Made by a program: the position numbers and the translations under genes. From the NCBI GenBank assembly GCA_964397995.1, contig CAYNLG010000037.1:1-34743 (forward strand): a stretch of 34,743 nt of DNA. Direction: 5' to 3'. Of this stretch, positions 23,607 to 31,806 are shown piece after piece (within the stretch, counting starts at the first letter, position 1; every line of letters begins with the position of its first letter). This stretch comes from CAYNLG01 sp964397995. Its GTDB lineage: Bacteria; Planctomycetota; Phycisphaerae; FEN-1346. The notes under the pieces are model-generated. The model worked only from the letters and a program-made list of their open reading frames with translations. It did no database searches and was not told the DNA's origin.

Positions 23607-25313
23607 TCAGGAAAGGGCCTCCAGCCGCTTCTTCGCCGCCTCGTACGACGGCGCCAGCTCCAGCACCCGGGCGTACAGCTCCCGCGCGCTCTCCTGGCCG
23701 CCCACCGTGTCGCGCGTGGTGGCGGCGTCCTCGTACGCCAGGCCCAGGTTGAAGAGCACGTCCGGGTCGTTCGGCGCGAGCCCCCGGGCCTGCTCGAAGA
23801 CCCGCAGACAGTCCTCGGCCCGCCCGAGCGCCGCGTGGCACAGCCCCAGCGAGATCAGCGTGTCGACCTGCAGCGGGTCGAGCCGCGACGACCGGTCGAG
23901 GGCGTCGAGGGCGTCCTCGTACCGCTCCAGGTCGTACAGCGCCCGCCCCACCAGGTAGTGCCCCCGCGGGTCGAAGGGCGTTTCCTCCGTGAGGCGTTTG
24001 GCCACCTCCAGGGCCTCGCGCGGCCGGTCGGTCTCCAGGAACAGGGCCGCCAGGTTCGTCAAGGCGTCCGGGTTCTCCGGGTGGCGGTGGGCGATCTCCG
24101 CCAGCGACGCCAGGGCCTCTCCGGCCCCGCCGAGGTCGGCGTTGATGAGGGCCCGGTTGATCTGAAGGGAGACGTCGTCGGGGCGCTCGGCCAGGCCGCG
24201 GTCGAAGGCGTCGCGGGCCTCCTCGAAACGGCCCTGCATGGCCAGGAGTACGCCGAGGTCGTTCTCGAGTTCGTGCTCGCGGCCGGAGAAGGCCATGGCC
24301 TTGCGGAGTTCCTCCTCGGCCTCGTCGAAGCGGCCCTCGCCGGCCAGCAGCGCCGACAGGTTCCGGTACAGTTCGTCGCGGTGCGGCTCGTCGCGCAGCG
24401 CCCGCCGCAGCATCCGCCGCGCCCGGTTCCGGTCTGTCCGCGTCGTCACCGTGCTCGTCAGGTGCGACAGGACCAGTGGGTCCGACGGGCTCAGCTCCAG
24501 GGCCCGGAAGAAGTGGGCCCGGGCCTTCTCGATCTCGCCCTGCCGCTGGCGGGCCACGCCCGCGTCCAGGTGGACCCGGGCGTCGCTCTCGGCCTCTTCC
24601 AGCAGTTCGTCGTAGACGCCGACGGCCCGCTCGGCGTCGCCGATCTGCATGTAGTACCCGCCCAACGCCAGCCGCGCCTCCCGCGCGTCCGGGTACGCCT
24701 CCAACTCGTGGTTCAGGTGCTCGAAGGCGGCGTCGAGGTCGCCCTTGTGCCCGTACGCCCGGGCCAGCGACAGGTGCAGGTCCGGGTAATCGTCGTCGAA
24801 GCGCGCGGCCGCCAGCCACGTCTCGATGGCGGCGTCGGTCAGCCCCTGGCGGGCCTGGACCAGGCCCCGCTGGTAGTAGATCTCGGCGGAGTCGGGGTGG
24901 ATGCGGCGGGCCTCGCGGAAGACCCGCTCGGCCTCGTCCACCTGGCCGAGGTTGCCGTGGGTGCCGATGAGCTGGGCCAGGACGGCCTCGTCGTCCGGCG
25001 CCAGCCGCCGCGCCTGCTCCAGGTAGTCGAGCGCCTCGCGGTCGTCCGCCCGGAGCCACGAGACGAAGGCCAGGCCGAACCAGGCCTCGACGCACTCGCG
25101 GTCGCACTCCAGGGCCTGGTGGATGGCCCGCTCCGCCTCCTCCACCCGCGACAGGTACGCCAGGCACCGCCCCGCCAGCGCGTGGGCGTCGGCCAGGTAC
25201 GGCTCCAGTTCGATCGCGCGGCGACAGTGGTCGAGGGCGGCCTCGTACTCGCCGTTCTCGAAGAGGCGATCCGCCTCGTCCAGGTAGTCGTCCGCGTCCA
25301 TCCAGTCCTTCAT
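23607..25313 (-). CDS. Large TPR-repeat protein
   Basis: This 568-residue protein is made almost entirely of tetratricopeptide repeats, roughly 14-16. The first is EADRLFENGEYEAALDHCRR; others are AERAIHQALECDRECVEAWF, LYRNLSALLAGEGRFDEAEE and LFNLGLAYEDAATTRDTVGG. No signal peptide, membrane span or enzymatic domain is visible, so it is probably a cytoplasmic scaffold or O-GlcNAc-transferase-like superhelix without a catalytic part. The ATG at 25313 has GGAG four bases upstream; longer frames run through the neighbouring lipoprotein. It lies 20 bases after that lipoprotein gene in one operon. Confidence 0.88.
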   Translation of the reverse strand: MKDWMDADDYLDEADRLFENGEYEAALDHCRRAIELEPYLADAHALAGRCLAYLSRVEEAERAIHQALECDRECVEAWFGLAFVSWLRADDREALDYLEQARRLAPDDEAVLAQLIGTHGNLGQVDEAERVFREARRIHPDSAEIYYQRGLVQARQGLTDAAIETWLAAARFDDDYPDLHLSLARAYGHKGDLDAAFEHLNHELEAYPDAREARLALGGYYMQIGDAERAVGVYDELLEEAESDARVHLDAGVARQRQGEIEKARAHFFRALELSPSDPLVLSHLTSTVTTRTDRNRARRMLRRALRDEPHRDELYRNLSALLAGEGRFDEAEEELRKAMAFSGREHELENDLGVLLAMQGRFEEARDAFDRGLAERPDDVSLQINRALINADLGGAGEALASLAEIAHRHPENPDALTNLAALFLETDRPREALEVAKRLTEETPFDPRGHYLVGRALYDLERYEDALDALDRSSRLDPLQVDTLISLGLCHAALGRAEDCLRVFEQARGLAPNDPDVLFNLGLAYEDAATTRDTVGGQESARELYARVLELAPSYEAAKKRLEALS

Positions 25314-25333
25314 CGGCTCCGTCCTCGCGGCCG

Positions 25334-26038
25334 TCAGGGCGCCTCGCGCGTTCTCGTCGTCACGTTCCTCAGCCGCACCGTCACGAGCGTCGGCCCGGCG
25401 GCCCGGCCGCCCAAGTCGGCCCCGTACAGCCGCCACCGGTGCGCGATCCGCACCGCGCCGACCGTCCGCCAGTCGTCCAGGGCCACCCGCAGGGGCGCGC
25501 CCGGCCACGGCATCGTCCGCCAGGCGAGCACGGCCGCGTCCAGCCGCCCGGTTGCCGCGCCGGTCTCCAGCACGGTGACGTCGCCGCCGGGGTCGGTCAC
25601 CCGGAGGCGGTTCCAGGTCGGCGTCCCGGCCGGGCCGACGCGGGGGTCCAGTCGCCGGACCGTCCGCCCCGGCCGCACCGGCACGAGCGGCGCCGCCAGC
25701 ATCGCCGCCGCCACCGCCTCGAACCCCGGCCGGCGCGCGGGCGGGAGCGCCGCCTCCGGCGCGGTGCGGGTGAGCGCGGCCTCTTGCACGTCCAGCCGCC
25801 AGCGTTCGGTCCAGGCGGCGTCGCCGCCGGGCCCGTGCGAGACGACCTCCGCCTCGGCCTCCATCGTGGCCAGGTCTGCCCAGGCGTAAATCGACCCGTG
25901 CCGCCACAGCAGGTCCCGCACCACCGTGCGGGCCCCGGCGTCGCCGATGGCGTCGATGCGGCCCTGGAGGACCTGGTACCGGGCGCAGCCCGCGGCCACC
26001 AGGGCCACCGCCGCCAGCGCCAGCCGCCGTCCGGGCAT
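25334..26038 (-). CDS. Lipoprotein of unknown function
   Basis: This 234-residue lipoprotein has its lipobox at LVAAGC (Cys18). A helical stretch (VLQGRIDAIGDAGARTVVRD) precedes a long strand-rich region with a WTERWRLDVQEAAL segment. The C-terminus ends GPTLVTVRLRNVTTRTRE. It resembles planctomycete exported proteins whose fold I cannot name. The ATG at 26038 has GGAAGGGGG upstream and lies about 40 bases from a predicted transcript start at a perfect TATAAT. It is the first gene of the operon with the TPR protein and SGNH hydrolase, and diverges from rodA. Confidence 0.75.
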   Translation of the reverse strand: MPGRRLALAAVALVAAGCARYQVLQGRIDAIGDAGARTVVRDLLWRHGSIYAWADLATMEAEAEVVSHGPGGDAAWTERWRLDVQEAALTRTAPEAALPPARRPGFEAVAAAMLAAPLVPVRPGRTVRRLDPRVGPAGTPTWNRLRVTDPGGDVTVLETGAATGRLDAAVLAWRTMPWPGAPLRVALDDWRTVGAVRIAHRWRLYGADLGGRAAGPTLVTVRLRNVTTRTREAP

Positions 26039-26084
26039 CCGGGTGCCCCCTTCCGTCAAGTGCTGGCCGAACCGCAAGCCACCG

Positions 26085-26112
26085 ATTATACTGGCCGGGC
26101 GCCCGCCCTCAA
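26085..26112 (-). promoter_or_regulatory. Promoter of the lipoprotein-TPR-SGNH operon
   Basis: On the - strand there is TTGAGG (26112-26107), a 16-base spacer and a perfect TATAAT (26090-26085). On the + strand the same bases read TATACT (26087-26092), a possible -10 for rodA, but no good -35 is present for that direction. Confidence 0.6.
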
Positions 26113-26147
26113 GACGATTGCCCGGTCCGCCCGGGCTCGAGGCCCCC

Positions 26148-27614
26148 GTGCTGCAAAACGAGTACTGGCACCGTTTCCCCTGGCTGCTGATGGCGGTCGT
26201 CGTGACGCTGGTCGCCGTTGGCGTCCTGGGGGTCTATGCCGCCTCGGGCGGCGACACCGATCCGCGCCCGTTCTACAACACCCTCTGGGGCCGCCAGATC
26301 GTCTGGGCGGTCATCGGCCTGGCGGTCTTCGCGGCGGCCCTGGTCCCGAGCTACCTCCGCATTGCCCGCGCCAGCTATGTCCTCTACGGCGCCACGCTCC
26401 TGGTGCTCGTTCTGCTGGCCGCCATGCGGGCCATGCACTGGCGCATCCCCGGCCTGGTCTACCCGATCAACTACGCCTACAGCTGGATCAGCCTGCCGGG
26501 CGGCGTGAAGTTCCAGCCGTCGGAGCTGACGAAGATCGCCTTCATCATGGCCCTGGCCTATTACCTCCGCTACCGGAAGAACTACCGCACGCTGGGCGGC
26601 CTCATTCCCCCGTTTCTCATGGCCCTCATCCCGACCGCTCTAGTCCTCTACCAGCCCGACCTCGGCACCGCCATGCTCTTCCTGCCGGTGCTGTTCCTGA
26701 TGCTGTTTGCGGCGGGGGCCCGGGTGAAGCACCTGGCGGCGGTGGTGCTGGTGGGGCTCCTGATGGTGCCGGTCTTCTACGGGGCGATGCGCGGGTACCA
26801 GCGGCTGCGGATCGACTCGTGGCTCCTGAACACCTGCGCCGAGCGGCTCCACTTCGCCCTCCAGGAGGCCGAACTCCGCGCCCGGGCCGGCGTCGAGGAC
26901 GGCGACGCCGCCGCCCTCGCCCGGCAGGCCCATCTGAATGACCAGGAGAAGGTCGCCCTCGTCCGGGAGATCACGTCGATGTGGCGGTTCCGCCTGTGGC
27001 GGCTCGCGAGCCGCCTGGCATGGTCGCGCGCCTCGGGGCGGGCCGAGGCGTTTGACGCGGCCCGCGACCGCCTCTTCCGGGCGCTCCGCGGCCCCCCCAC
27101 GCCCGAGACCTTCACGGTCCTCCGCCAGTTCTTCGGCACGCTGCTGCACGGCCCGGGCCACCACCTGTGGCAGGCGAAGATCGCCGTCGGCGCGGGCGGC
27201 CTGGCGGGGCGCGGCTGGCTGCAGGGCACCCAGACGCGGTACGAGCTCCTGCCGGAGGCCCCGAGCGACTCGCTCTTCGCCAGCCTGGCCGAGCAGTTCG
27301 GCTTCCTGGGGGCCGCCGGCGTGGTCATCCTCTACGGGCTCCTGTTCGTCTTCGGCATCGACGTCAGCTTCTCGACCACCGAGCCGTACGGGCGGCTCAT
27401 CGTCGTCGGCGTCATCGCCCTCTTTGCCGCCCAGAGCTTCCTGAACCTCGCGATGAGCCTCGGCCTGATGCCCATCACGGGCATCCCCCTGCCCTTGATG
27501 AGCTACGGGGGTTCCAGTATGGTCAGTTCGTTCCTCGCGCTGGGGCTCCTGGTGAACGTGGCGCTGAGGCGGCTGTTCCTGATCGCGCCGCGGCCCTTCG
27601 AGTGGCGCGAGTAA
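26148..27614 (+). CDS. rodA: RodA-like SEDS protein with enlarged extracellular loop
   Basis: This 488-residue polytopic protein of the SEDS family polymerises peptidoglycan glycan strands in partnership with a class B PBP. The typical motifs are present: NYAYSWISLPGGVKFQPSEL, LYQPDLGTAMLF, QAKIAVGAGGLAGRGWLQGT, ASLAEQFGFLGAAG and ITGIPLPLMSYGGSSM. Most RodA proteins are about 370-400 residues. Here about 100 extra residues lie between GYQRLRID (Tyr217) and HGPGHHLWQ (to Gln342). At the place where the family has DPLGAGY, with the catalytic Asp, this protein has LLHGPGH. The GTG at 26148 follows CTCGAGG. It diverges from the lipoprotein operon. Confidence 0.9.
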   Translation: MLQNEYWHRFPWLLMAVVVTLVAVGVLGVYAASGGDTDPRPFYNTLWGRQIVWAVIGLAVFAAALVPSYLRIARASYVLYGATLLVLVLLAAMRAMHWRIPGLVYPINYAYSWISLPGGVKFQPSELTKIAFIMALAYYLRYRKNYRTLGGLIPPFLMALIPTALVLYQPDLGTAMLFLPVLFLMLFAAGARVKHLAAVVLVGLLMVPVFYGAMRGYQRLRIDSWLLNTCAERLHFALQEAELRARAGVEDGDAAALARQAHLNDQEKVALVREITSMWRFRLWRLASRLAWSRASGRAEAFDAARDRLFRALRGPPTPETFTVLRQFFGTLLHGPGHHLWQAKIAVGAGGLAGRGWLQGTQTRYELLPEAPSDSLFASLAEQFGFLGAAGVVILYGLLFVFGIDVSFSTTEPYGRLIVVGVIALFAAQSFLNLAMSLGLMPITGIPLPLMSYGGSSMVSSFLALGLLVNVALRRLFLIAPRPFEWRE

Positions 27615-27641
27615 GACGCGGGTCCGGGGACGGGGGTCGGG

Positions 27642-30584
27642 ATGGGAACGGGTCGGGGTGTCTGCCTGGCGGCCGCGGGGCTGGTCGTGGCCCTGGGCGT
27701 GGCGGGCGCGGTTTCGGGAAAGGTGCGGACGGTGACGGAATCGAGGCGCGAGCTGCCGGTGGCCTGGGACGTGGACGTGGTGGTGGCGGGCGGTTCGTCC
27801 GGAGCGGTGGCCGCCGCCGCCGCGGCCGCACGGGCCGGGGCCGACGTCGCCCTGGTCGCCCCGCGGACGTATCTGGGCGACGACACCGCCGGGACCCTCC
27901 GCCTGTGGCTGGAGCCCGGCGAGACGCCCGAGACCGACCTCGCGCGGGCATGTTTCCCGGACCCGTCGCGGCCCTCGACGCCGATGACCGTGAAGCGGGC
28001 TCTCGACCAGGCCCTTGTCGAGGCCGGCGTCCGGACCCTCTTCGGCACCTTCGCGACGGACCTCCTGACGGACTCGGGCGGCCGGCCGGCGGGCATCGTC
28101 GTCGCGAACCGCGCCGGGCGCCAGGCCATCCGCGCCCGCATCGTCATCGACGCGACCGAGTCGGCGACCCTCGCGCGCCGCGCGGGCGCCACGTTCGAGG
28201 AAGACGGCCCCTGGCCGCCCACCTTCACGCGCGTCGTCATCGGCGGCGAGCCGCGCTCCGGCCAGGGCGTCACCTGCCGCACCCTCGACGCGCCCATGGT
28301 CGACGGCAAGACCGAGGCCCCGGTCCACGTCTACACGCTCCGGCTGCCCGTCGAGGGGCGGGACCACGCGGCCGTGGCGGAGGCCGACGCGCGCGCCCGC
28401 GACCGGACCTTCCACTCTGGCCAGCTCGACGCCTCCGACACCTGCTTCCACGTGCCCGGCGAGCGCCTCGCGGCCCGGGCCGCGCCCGTCGAGAAGTGGC
28501 CGGGCGCGGGCGAGGTGAGTCTCGATGCCCTGCGGCCGCAGGACGTGGACGCGCTCTACGTGCTGGGCGGCGGCGCGGGCCTGGCGCGCGAGGCCGCCGC
28601 CGCGATGCTCCGCCCGGCGGCCTTCCTGGCCCTCGGCGAGCGCGTCGGCGCCGCCGCCGCCAAGGGGGCCGCGGCGCGCGGCGCGCCCCAGGACGTGCGG
28701 CTGCGCGGCCAAGGGCGCGGCACGGTCGGCGGCGAGGTCCGCGAGCCCCTGGCGGGTCCGCGGCCGGCGACGCGGCCCGAGGCCACGGTCGTCGCGGAGG
28801 GGCGGGCCCTGCCGGTCCTCGCGGAGGTGGACGTGCTGGTCATCGGCGGCGGGACGGCCGGCGCCCCGGCCGGCATCGGCGCCGCCCGCGCGGGTGCCGA
28901 GACCCTCGTCGTCGAGTTCCTGCACGGGTTGGGCGGCGTCTCGACCCTCGGCCTCATCGGCAAGTACTACCACGGCAACCGTGTCGGGTTTACCGAGGAG
29001 ATCGACGCCGGCGTCGCCGAGCTCGGGGCCGCGGTCCACGTCGCCGGCAAGGCCGAGTGGTATCTCCGGGCGTTCCGGGCCGCGGGCGGCCGCGTGTGGT
29101 TCGGCTGCCTCGGCTGCGGGGCGCTCGTCGAGGACGGGACGGTGGTCGGCGCGGTCGTCGCGACGCCGCGCGGGCGCGGCATCGTGCGGGCGAAGACGGT
29201 GCTCGACGCCACCGGTAACGCCGACGTCGCCGCCGCCGCCGGCGCCCCCTGCGAGTGGACCGGCGGCGCGCACGCCGCCGTCCAGGGGGCCGGTCTCCCG
29301 CCCCGGGCCCTCGGCCCCAAGCGGAGCTACACGAACACGGACTATTTCTTCGTCGACGAGACCGACGCGGTCGACGTCGCCCACCTGCTGGTCTCGGCCC
29401 GGGCGACCTACCGCCGGGCCTACGACCTCGCCCAGTGCGTCGACACGCGCGAGCGGCGGCGCGTCGTCGGCGAGGTCCGTGTCTCGCCTATGGATATCCT
29501 TATGGGCCGCACCTGGCCCGACACCGTCTGCATCGCCAAGAGCAACTTCGACTCGCACGGGTACACGGTCCACCCCCTGTTCCTCCTGGACCCGCCGGAC
29601 CGCGCGGGCCTGAGCGCGCACGTGCCCTTCCGGTGCATGGTGCCGAAGGGCCTCGGCGGGCTGCTCGTCCTCGGCCTCGGCATGAGCGCCCACCGCGACG
29701 CCATGCCCGTCCTGCGGATGCAGCCGGACGTGCAGAACCAGGGCTATGCCGCCGGCGTCGCCGCGGCCATGGCGTACCGCGGGGGGACGGACGTGCGGGC
29801 CATCGACGTCCGGGCTCTCCAGAAGCACCTCGTCGAGAAGCGAATCCTGCCGCCCGAGGTGCTCGGGATGAAGGACTCCTGCCCGGTGTCGCCGGAGAAG
29901 GTGGCTGAGGCCGTGGCGGCGCTCGCCAGGGACTATGAGGAGCTGGCGGTGGTGCTTGCCCACGAGGACGTCGCCATGCCGCTGCTGCGCAAGGCCTATG
30001 CGGGCGCGGCCGACGCCGACGCCCGGTTCATCTATGCCCACGTCCTCGGGATGCTCGGCGACGCGACGGGGGCCGGGACGCTGCGGGAGCGGGTCCGGGC
30101 GGCCGACGGGTGGGACGAGGGCTGGAACTACCGCGGCATGGGCCAGTACGGGGCCAGCCTGAGCCGTCTCGACAGCACCCTCATCGCCCTCGGCCGCACC
30201 CGGACGCCCGAGGCCGTGGAGCCAATCCTCCGCCTGGCCGAGCGGCTGGACAAGGACCAGGCCTTCTCACACCACCGGGCGGTGGCGATGGCCTGCGAGA
30301 CCCTCGGCGACCCCCGGGCCGCCCCCGTCCTGGCCGCGGTCCTCTCAAAGCCGGGCATGGCCGGCCACGCCGCCCACACCCAGGCGGCGGTGCGCGAGCA
30401 GCTCGGCGCGGGGGGCGCCGAGACGGCACCCCGGAACGTCGCCCTGCGCGAGCTCGTCCTGGCCCGGGCGCTCTACCGGTGCGGCGACCACGAGGGCCTC
30501 GGCCGCCGGCTGCTGGACGCCTACGCGAAGGACCTGCGCGGCCACTACGCCGGTCACGCCGGCGCCGTCCTCGCCGGCGAGTAA
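27642..30584 (+). CDS. Secreted double-module FAD-dependent oxidoreductase with HEAT-like tail
   Basis: This 980-residue protein has an N-terminal signal-like segment (about 8-25). It contains two FAD_oxidored-type modules. The first opens with DVDVVVAGGSSGAVAAAAAA (43-62). The second opens with DVLVIGGGTAGAPAGIGAAR near residue 397, followed by VEFLHGLGGVSTLGLIGKYY. The first dinucleotide loop is degenerate (AGGSSG); the second is canonical (GGGTAG). The last 250 residues are helical repeats resembling HEAT/armadillo (VAMPLLRKAYAGAADADARF, EPILRLAERLDKDQAFSHHR). Such proteins are common and poorly characterised in Planctomycetota. The oxidised substrate is unknown; an envelope location is inferred. 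It lies 27 bases after rodA. Confidence 0.85.
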   Translation: MGTGRGVCLAAAGLVVALGVAGAVSGKVRTVTESRRELPVAWDVDVVVAGGSSGAVAAAAAAARAGADVALVAPRTYLGDDTAGTLRLWLEPGETPETDLARACFPDPSRPSTPMTVKRALDQALVEAGVRTLFGTFATDLLTDSGGRPAGIVVANRAGRQAIRARIVIDATESATLARRAGATFEEDGPWPPTFTRVVIGGEPRSGQGVTCRTLDAPMVDGKTEAPVHVYTLRLPVEGRDHAAVAEADARARDRTFHSGQLDASDTCFHVPGERLAARAAPVEKWPGAGEVSLDALRPQDVDALYVLGGGAGLAREAAAAMLRPAAFLALGERVGAAAAKGAAARGAPQDVRLRGQGRGTVGGEVREPLAGPRPATRPEATVVAEGRALPVLAEVDVLVIGGGTAGAPAGIGAARAGAETLVVEFLHGLGGVSTLGLIGKYYHGNRVGFTEEIDAGVAELGAAVHVAGKAEWYLRAFRAAGGRVWFGCLGCGALVEDGTVVGAVVATPRGRGIVRAKTVLDATGNADVAAAAGAPCEWTGGAHAAVQGAGLPPRALGPKRSYTNTDYFFVDETDAVDVAHLLVSARATYRRAYDLAQCVDTRERRRVVGEVRVSPMDILMGRTWPDTVCIAKSNFDSHGYTVHPLFLLDPPDRAGLSAHVPFRCMVPKGLGGLLVLGLGMSAHRDAMPVLRMQPDVQNQGYAAGVAAAMAYRGGTDVRAIDVRALQKHLVEKRILPPEVLGMKDSCPVSPEKVAEAVAALARDYEELAVVLAHEDVAMPLLRKAYAGAADADARFIYAHVLGMLGDATGAGTLRERVRAADGWDEGWNYRGMGQYGASLSRLDSTLIALGRTRTPEAVEPILRLAERLDKDQAFSHHRAVAMACETLGDPRAAPVLAAVLSKPGMAGHAAHTQAAVREQLGAGGAETAPRNVALRELVLARALYRCGDHEGLGRRLLDAYAKDLRGHYAGHAGAVLAGE

Positions 30585-30599
30585 CCCCGCCCCAATTCG

Positions 30600-30649
30600 G
30601 GGGACAGGATACTTAATTGCACCGGGGCGCAATTAAGCATCCTGTCCCC
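30600..30649. repeat. Long palindrome of REP/RAYT type, possible terminator
   Basis: Left arm 30600-30620 (GGGGACAGGATACTTAATTGC) pairs with right arm 30629-30649 in 20 of 21 positions (one A/C mismatch at 30611/30638) around an 8-base loop. The left arm is AT-rich in its inner half, unlike its surroundings. Sequences with terminal GGGGACAGG / CCTGTCCCC arms are, from memory, often associated with REP-associated tyrosine transposases. It lies between convergent genes, so it could also terminate both. Confidence 0.85.
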
Positions 30650-30657
30650 GATGGCGC

Positions 30658-31743
30658 TCAGCCGCTCGCGTGTGCGCCCGCCTCGACGGCGGCGGCCACA
30701 CGGTCGCCCATCGCCTCGCACCCGAGGGGCGTCGTGCCGGGCGCGGCGATGTCGGCCGTGCGGACGCCCGCGTCGAGAACCGCCGTGACGGCGGCCTTGA
30801 CGGCGGCGGCCTCGTCGTACAGGCAGAACGCGTGGGCCAGCAGCATCCCGAGCGTCAGGATCGCCCCGAGCGGGTTCGCCACGTCCCGTCCCGCGATGTC
30901 CGGGGCGCTGCCGTGCGGCGGCTCGAACAGGCCCACCGGCCCGCCGACCGCCGCCGACGGCAACATGCCCAGCGACCCGGCCAGTACCGCCCCGAGGTCC
31001 GAGAGGATGTCACCGAAGAGGTTCCCCGTCAGGACCACGTCGAACGCCTCCGGCCGCTGCACCAGCGCCGGCGCCACCGAGTCCACCAGGTGGTGCCGAT
31101 ACGCCACGTCCGGGTACTCCGCCGCCACCCGGTCGACAACCTCGCGCCAGAGGGCGGACGAGGCAAGGATGTTGGCCTTGTCGACCGAGCAGACGTCCCG
31201 CCGCCGGTGCCGCGCCGCCTCGAAGGCCGTCCGGGCGATCCGCTCGATCTCGGGTTCGCTGTAGCGGAGTGTGTCGAAGGCCTCCACGGTCCCGTCGTCG
31301 CGGGTGCGCCGTCCGCGTGGCCGGCCGAAGTAGAGCCCGCCCGTCAACTCCCGGACGATCAGCAGGTCGGCCGCGTGCCGCCCCTCGGTCGCCAGCGCCG
31401 GCGGCAGCCAGATCGGCCGCAGGTTCGCGTAGCACCCTTCCCTGAGGGCCAGCAGCGCCGCCCGCTCCGGCCGCGCGTCCTGCGGCAAGGTGGCGTCGCG
31501 GTCCGGCAGGCCGACGGCCCCCAGGTAGACGGCGCCGGCGCGGCGGCAGGCGGCCCGCACCTCGTCCGGCAGGGCCGTGCCGTGGGCGTCCAGGGCCACC
31601 CAGCCCACCGGGTACGCCTCCGTCGCGAACGTGTGCCCGAAGCGGCGCTCGACCGCCCGCAGCACCTTCAGCCCCTGGCGCAGGACCTCCGGCCCGATGC
31701 CGTCGCCCGGCAGGACCGCAATGGTTCGGTTGTCGCTCGTCAT
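30658..31743 (-). CDS. leuB: 3-isopropylmalate dehydrogenase
   Basis: This 361-residue cytoplasmic NAD-dependent enzyme oxidatively decarboxylates 3-isopropylmalate in leucine synthesis. PGDGIGPEVLRQGLKVL is the N-terminal signature. RELTGGLYFGRPRGR is the LeuB-type substrate loop that separates it from isocitrate and tartrate enzymes. SVDKANILASSALWREVV carries the catalytic Lys, TGNLFGDILSDLGAVLAGSLG gives the metal-binding Asp residues, given here in part as GNLFGDILSD, and FEPPHGSAPDIAG is the nucleotide motif. The segment after the Lys motif reads HHLVDSVAPALV, slightly off the usual VDxAAMQLV, but Asp is kept. It follows the methyltransferase gene by 63 bases. The ribosome site is weak (GAAGGCG). 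Confidence 0.95.
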   Translation of the reverse strand: MTSDNRTIAVLPGDGIGPEVLRQGLKVLRAVERRFGHTFATEAYPVGWVALDAHGTALPDEVRAACRRAGAVYLGAVGLPDRDATLPQDARPERAALLALREGCYANLRPIWLPPALATEGRHAADLLIVRELTGGLYFGRPRGRRTRDDGTVEAFDTLRYSEPEIERIARTAFEAARHRRRDVCSVDKANILASSALWREVVDRVAAEYPDVAYRHHLVDSVAPALVQRPEAFDVVLTGNLFGDILSDLGAVLAGSLGMLPSAAVGGPVGLFEPPHGSAPDIAGRDVANPLGAILTLGMLLAHAFCLYDEAAAVKAAVTAVLDAGVRTADIAAPGTTPLGCEAMGDRVAAAVEAGAHASG

Positions 31744-31806
31744 CAGGCGGCGCCTTCGTGCTGCGTGTCCGGCTTGCGTGGGGGTGAGGCGGGGGTGCGG
31801 CGGGGG

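Noticed and set aside
26640..30041. 1133-codon open frame on the - strand opposite rodA and the FAD gene
   Set aside because: Its translation is rich in Arg, Gly, Ala, His and Asp with no domain. It is the antisense shadow of two well-supported + strand genes in high-GC DNA.
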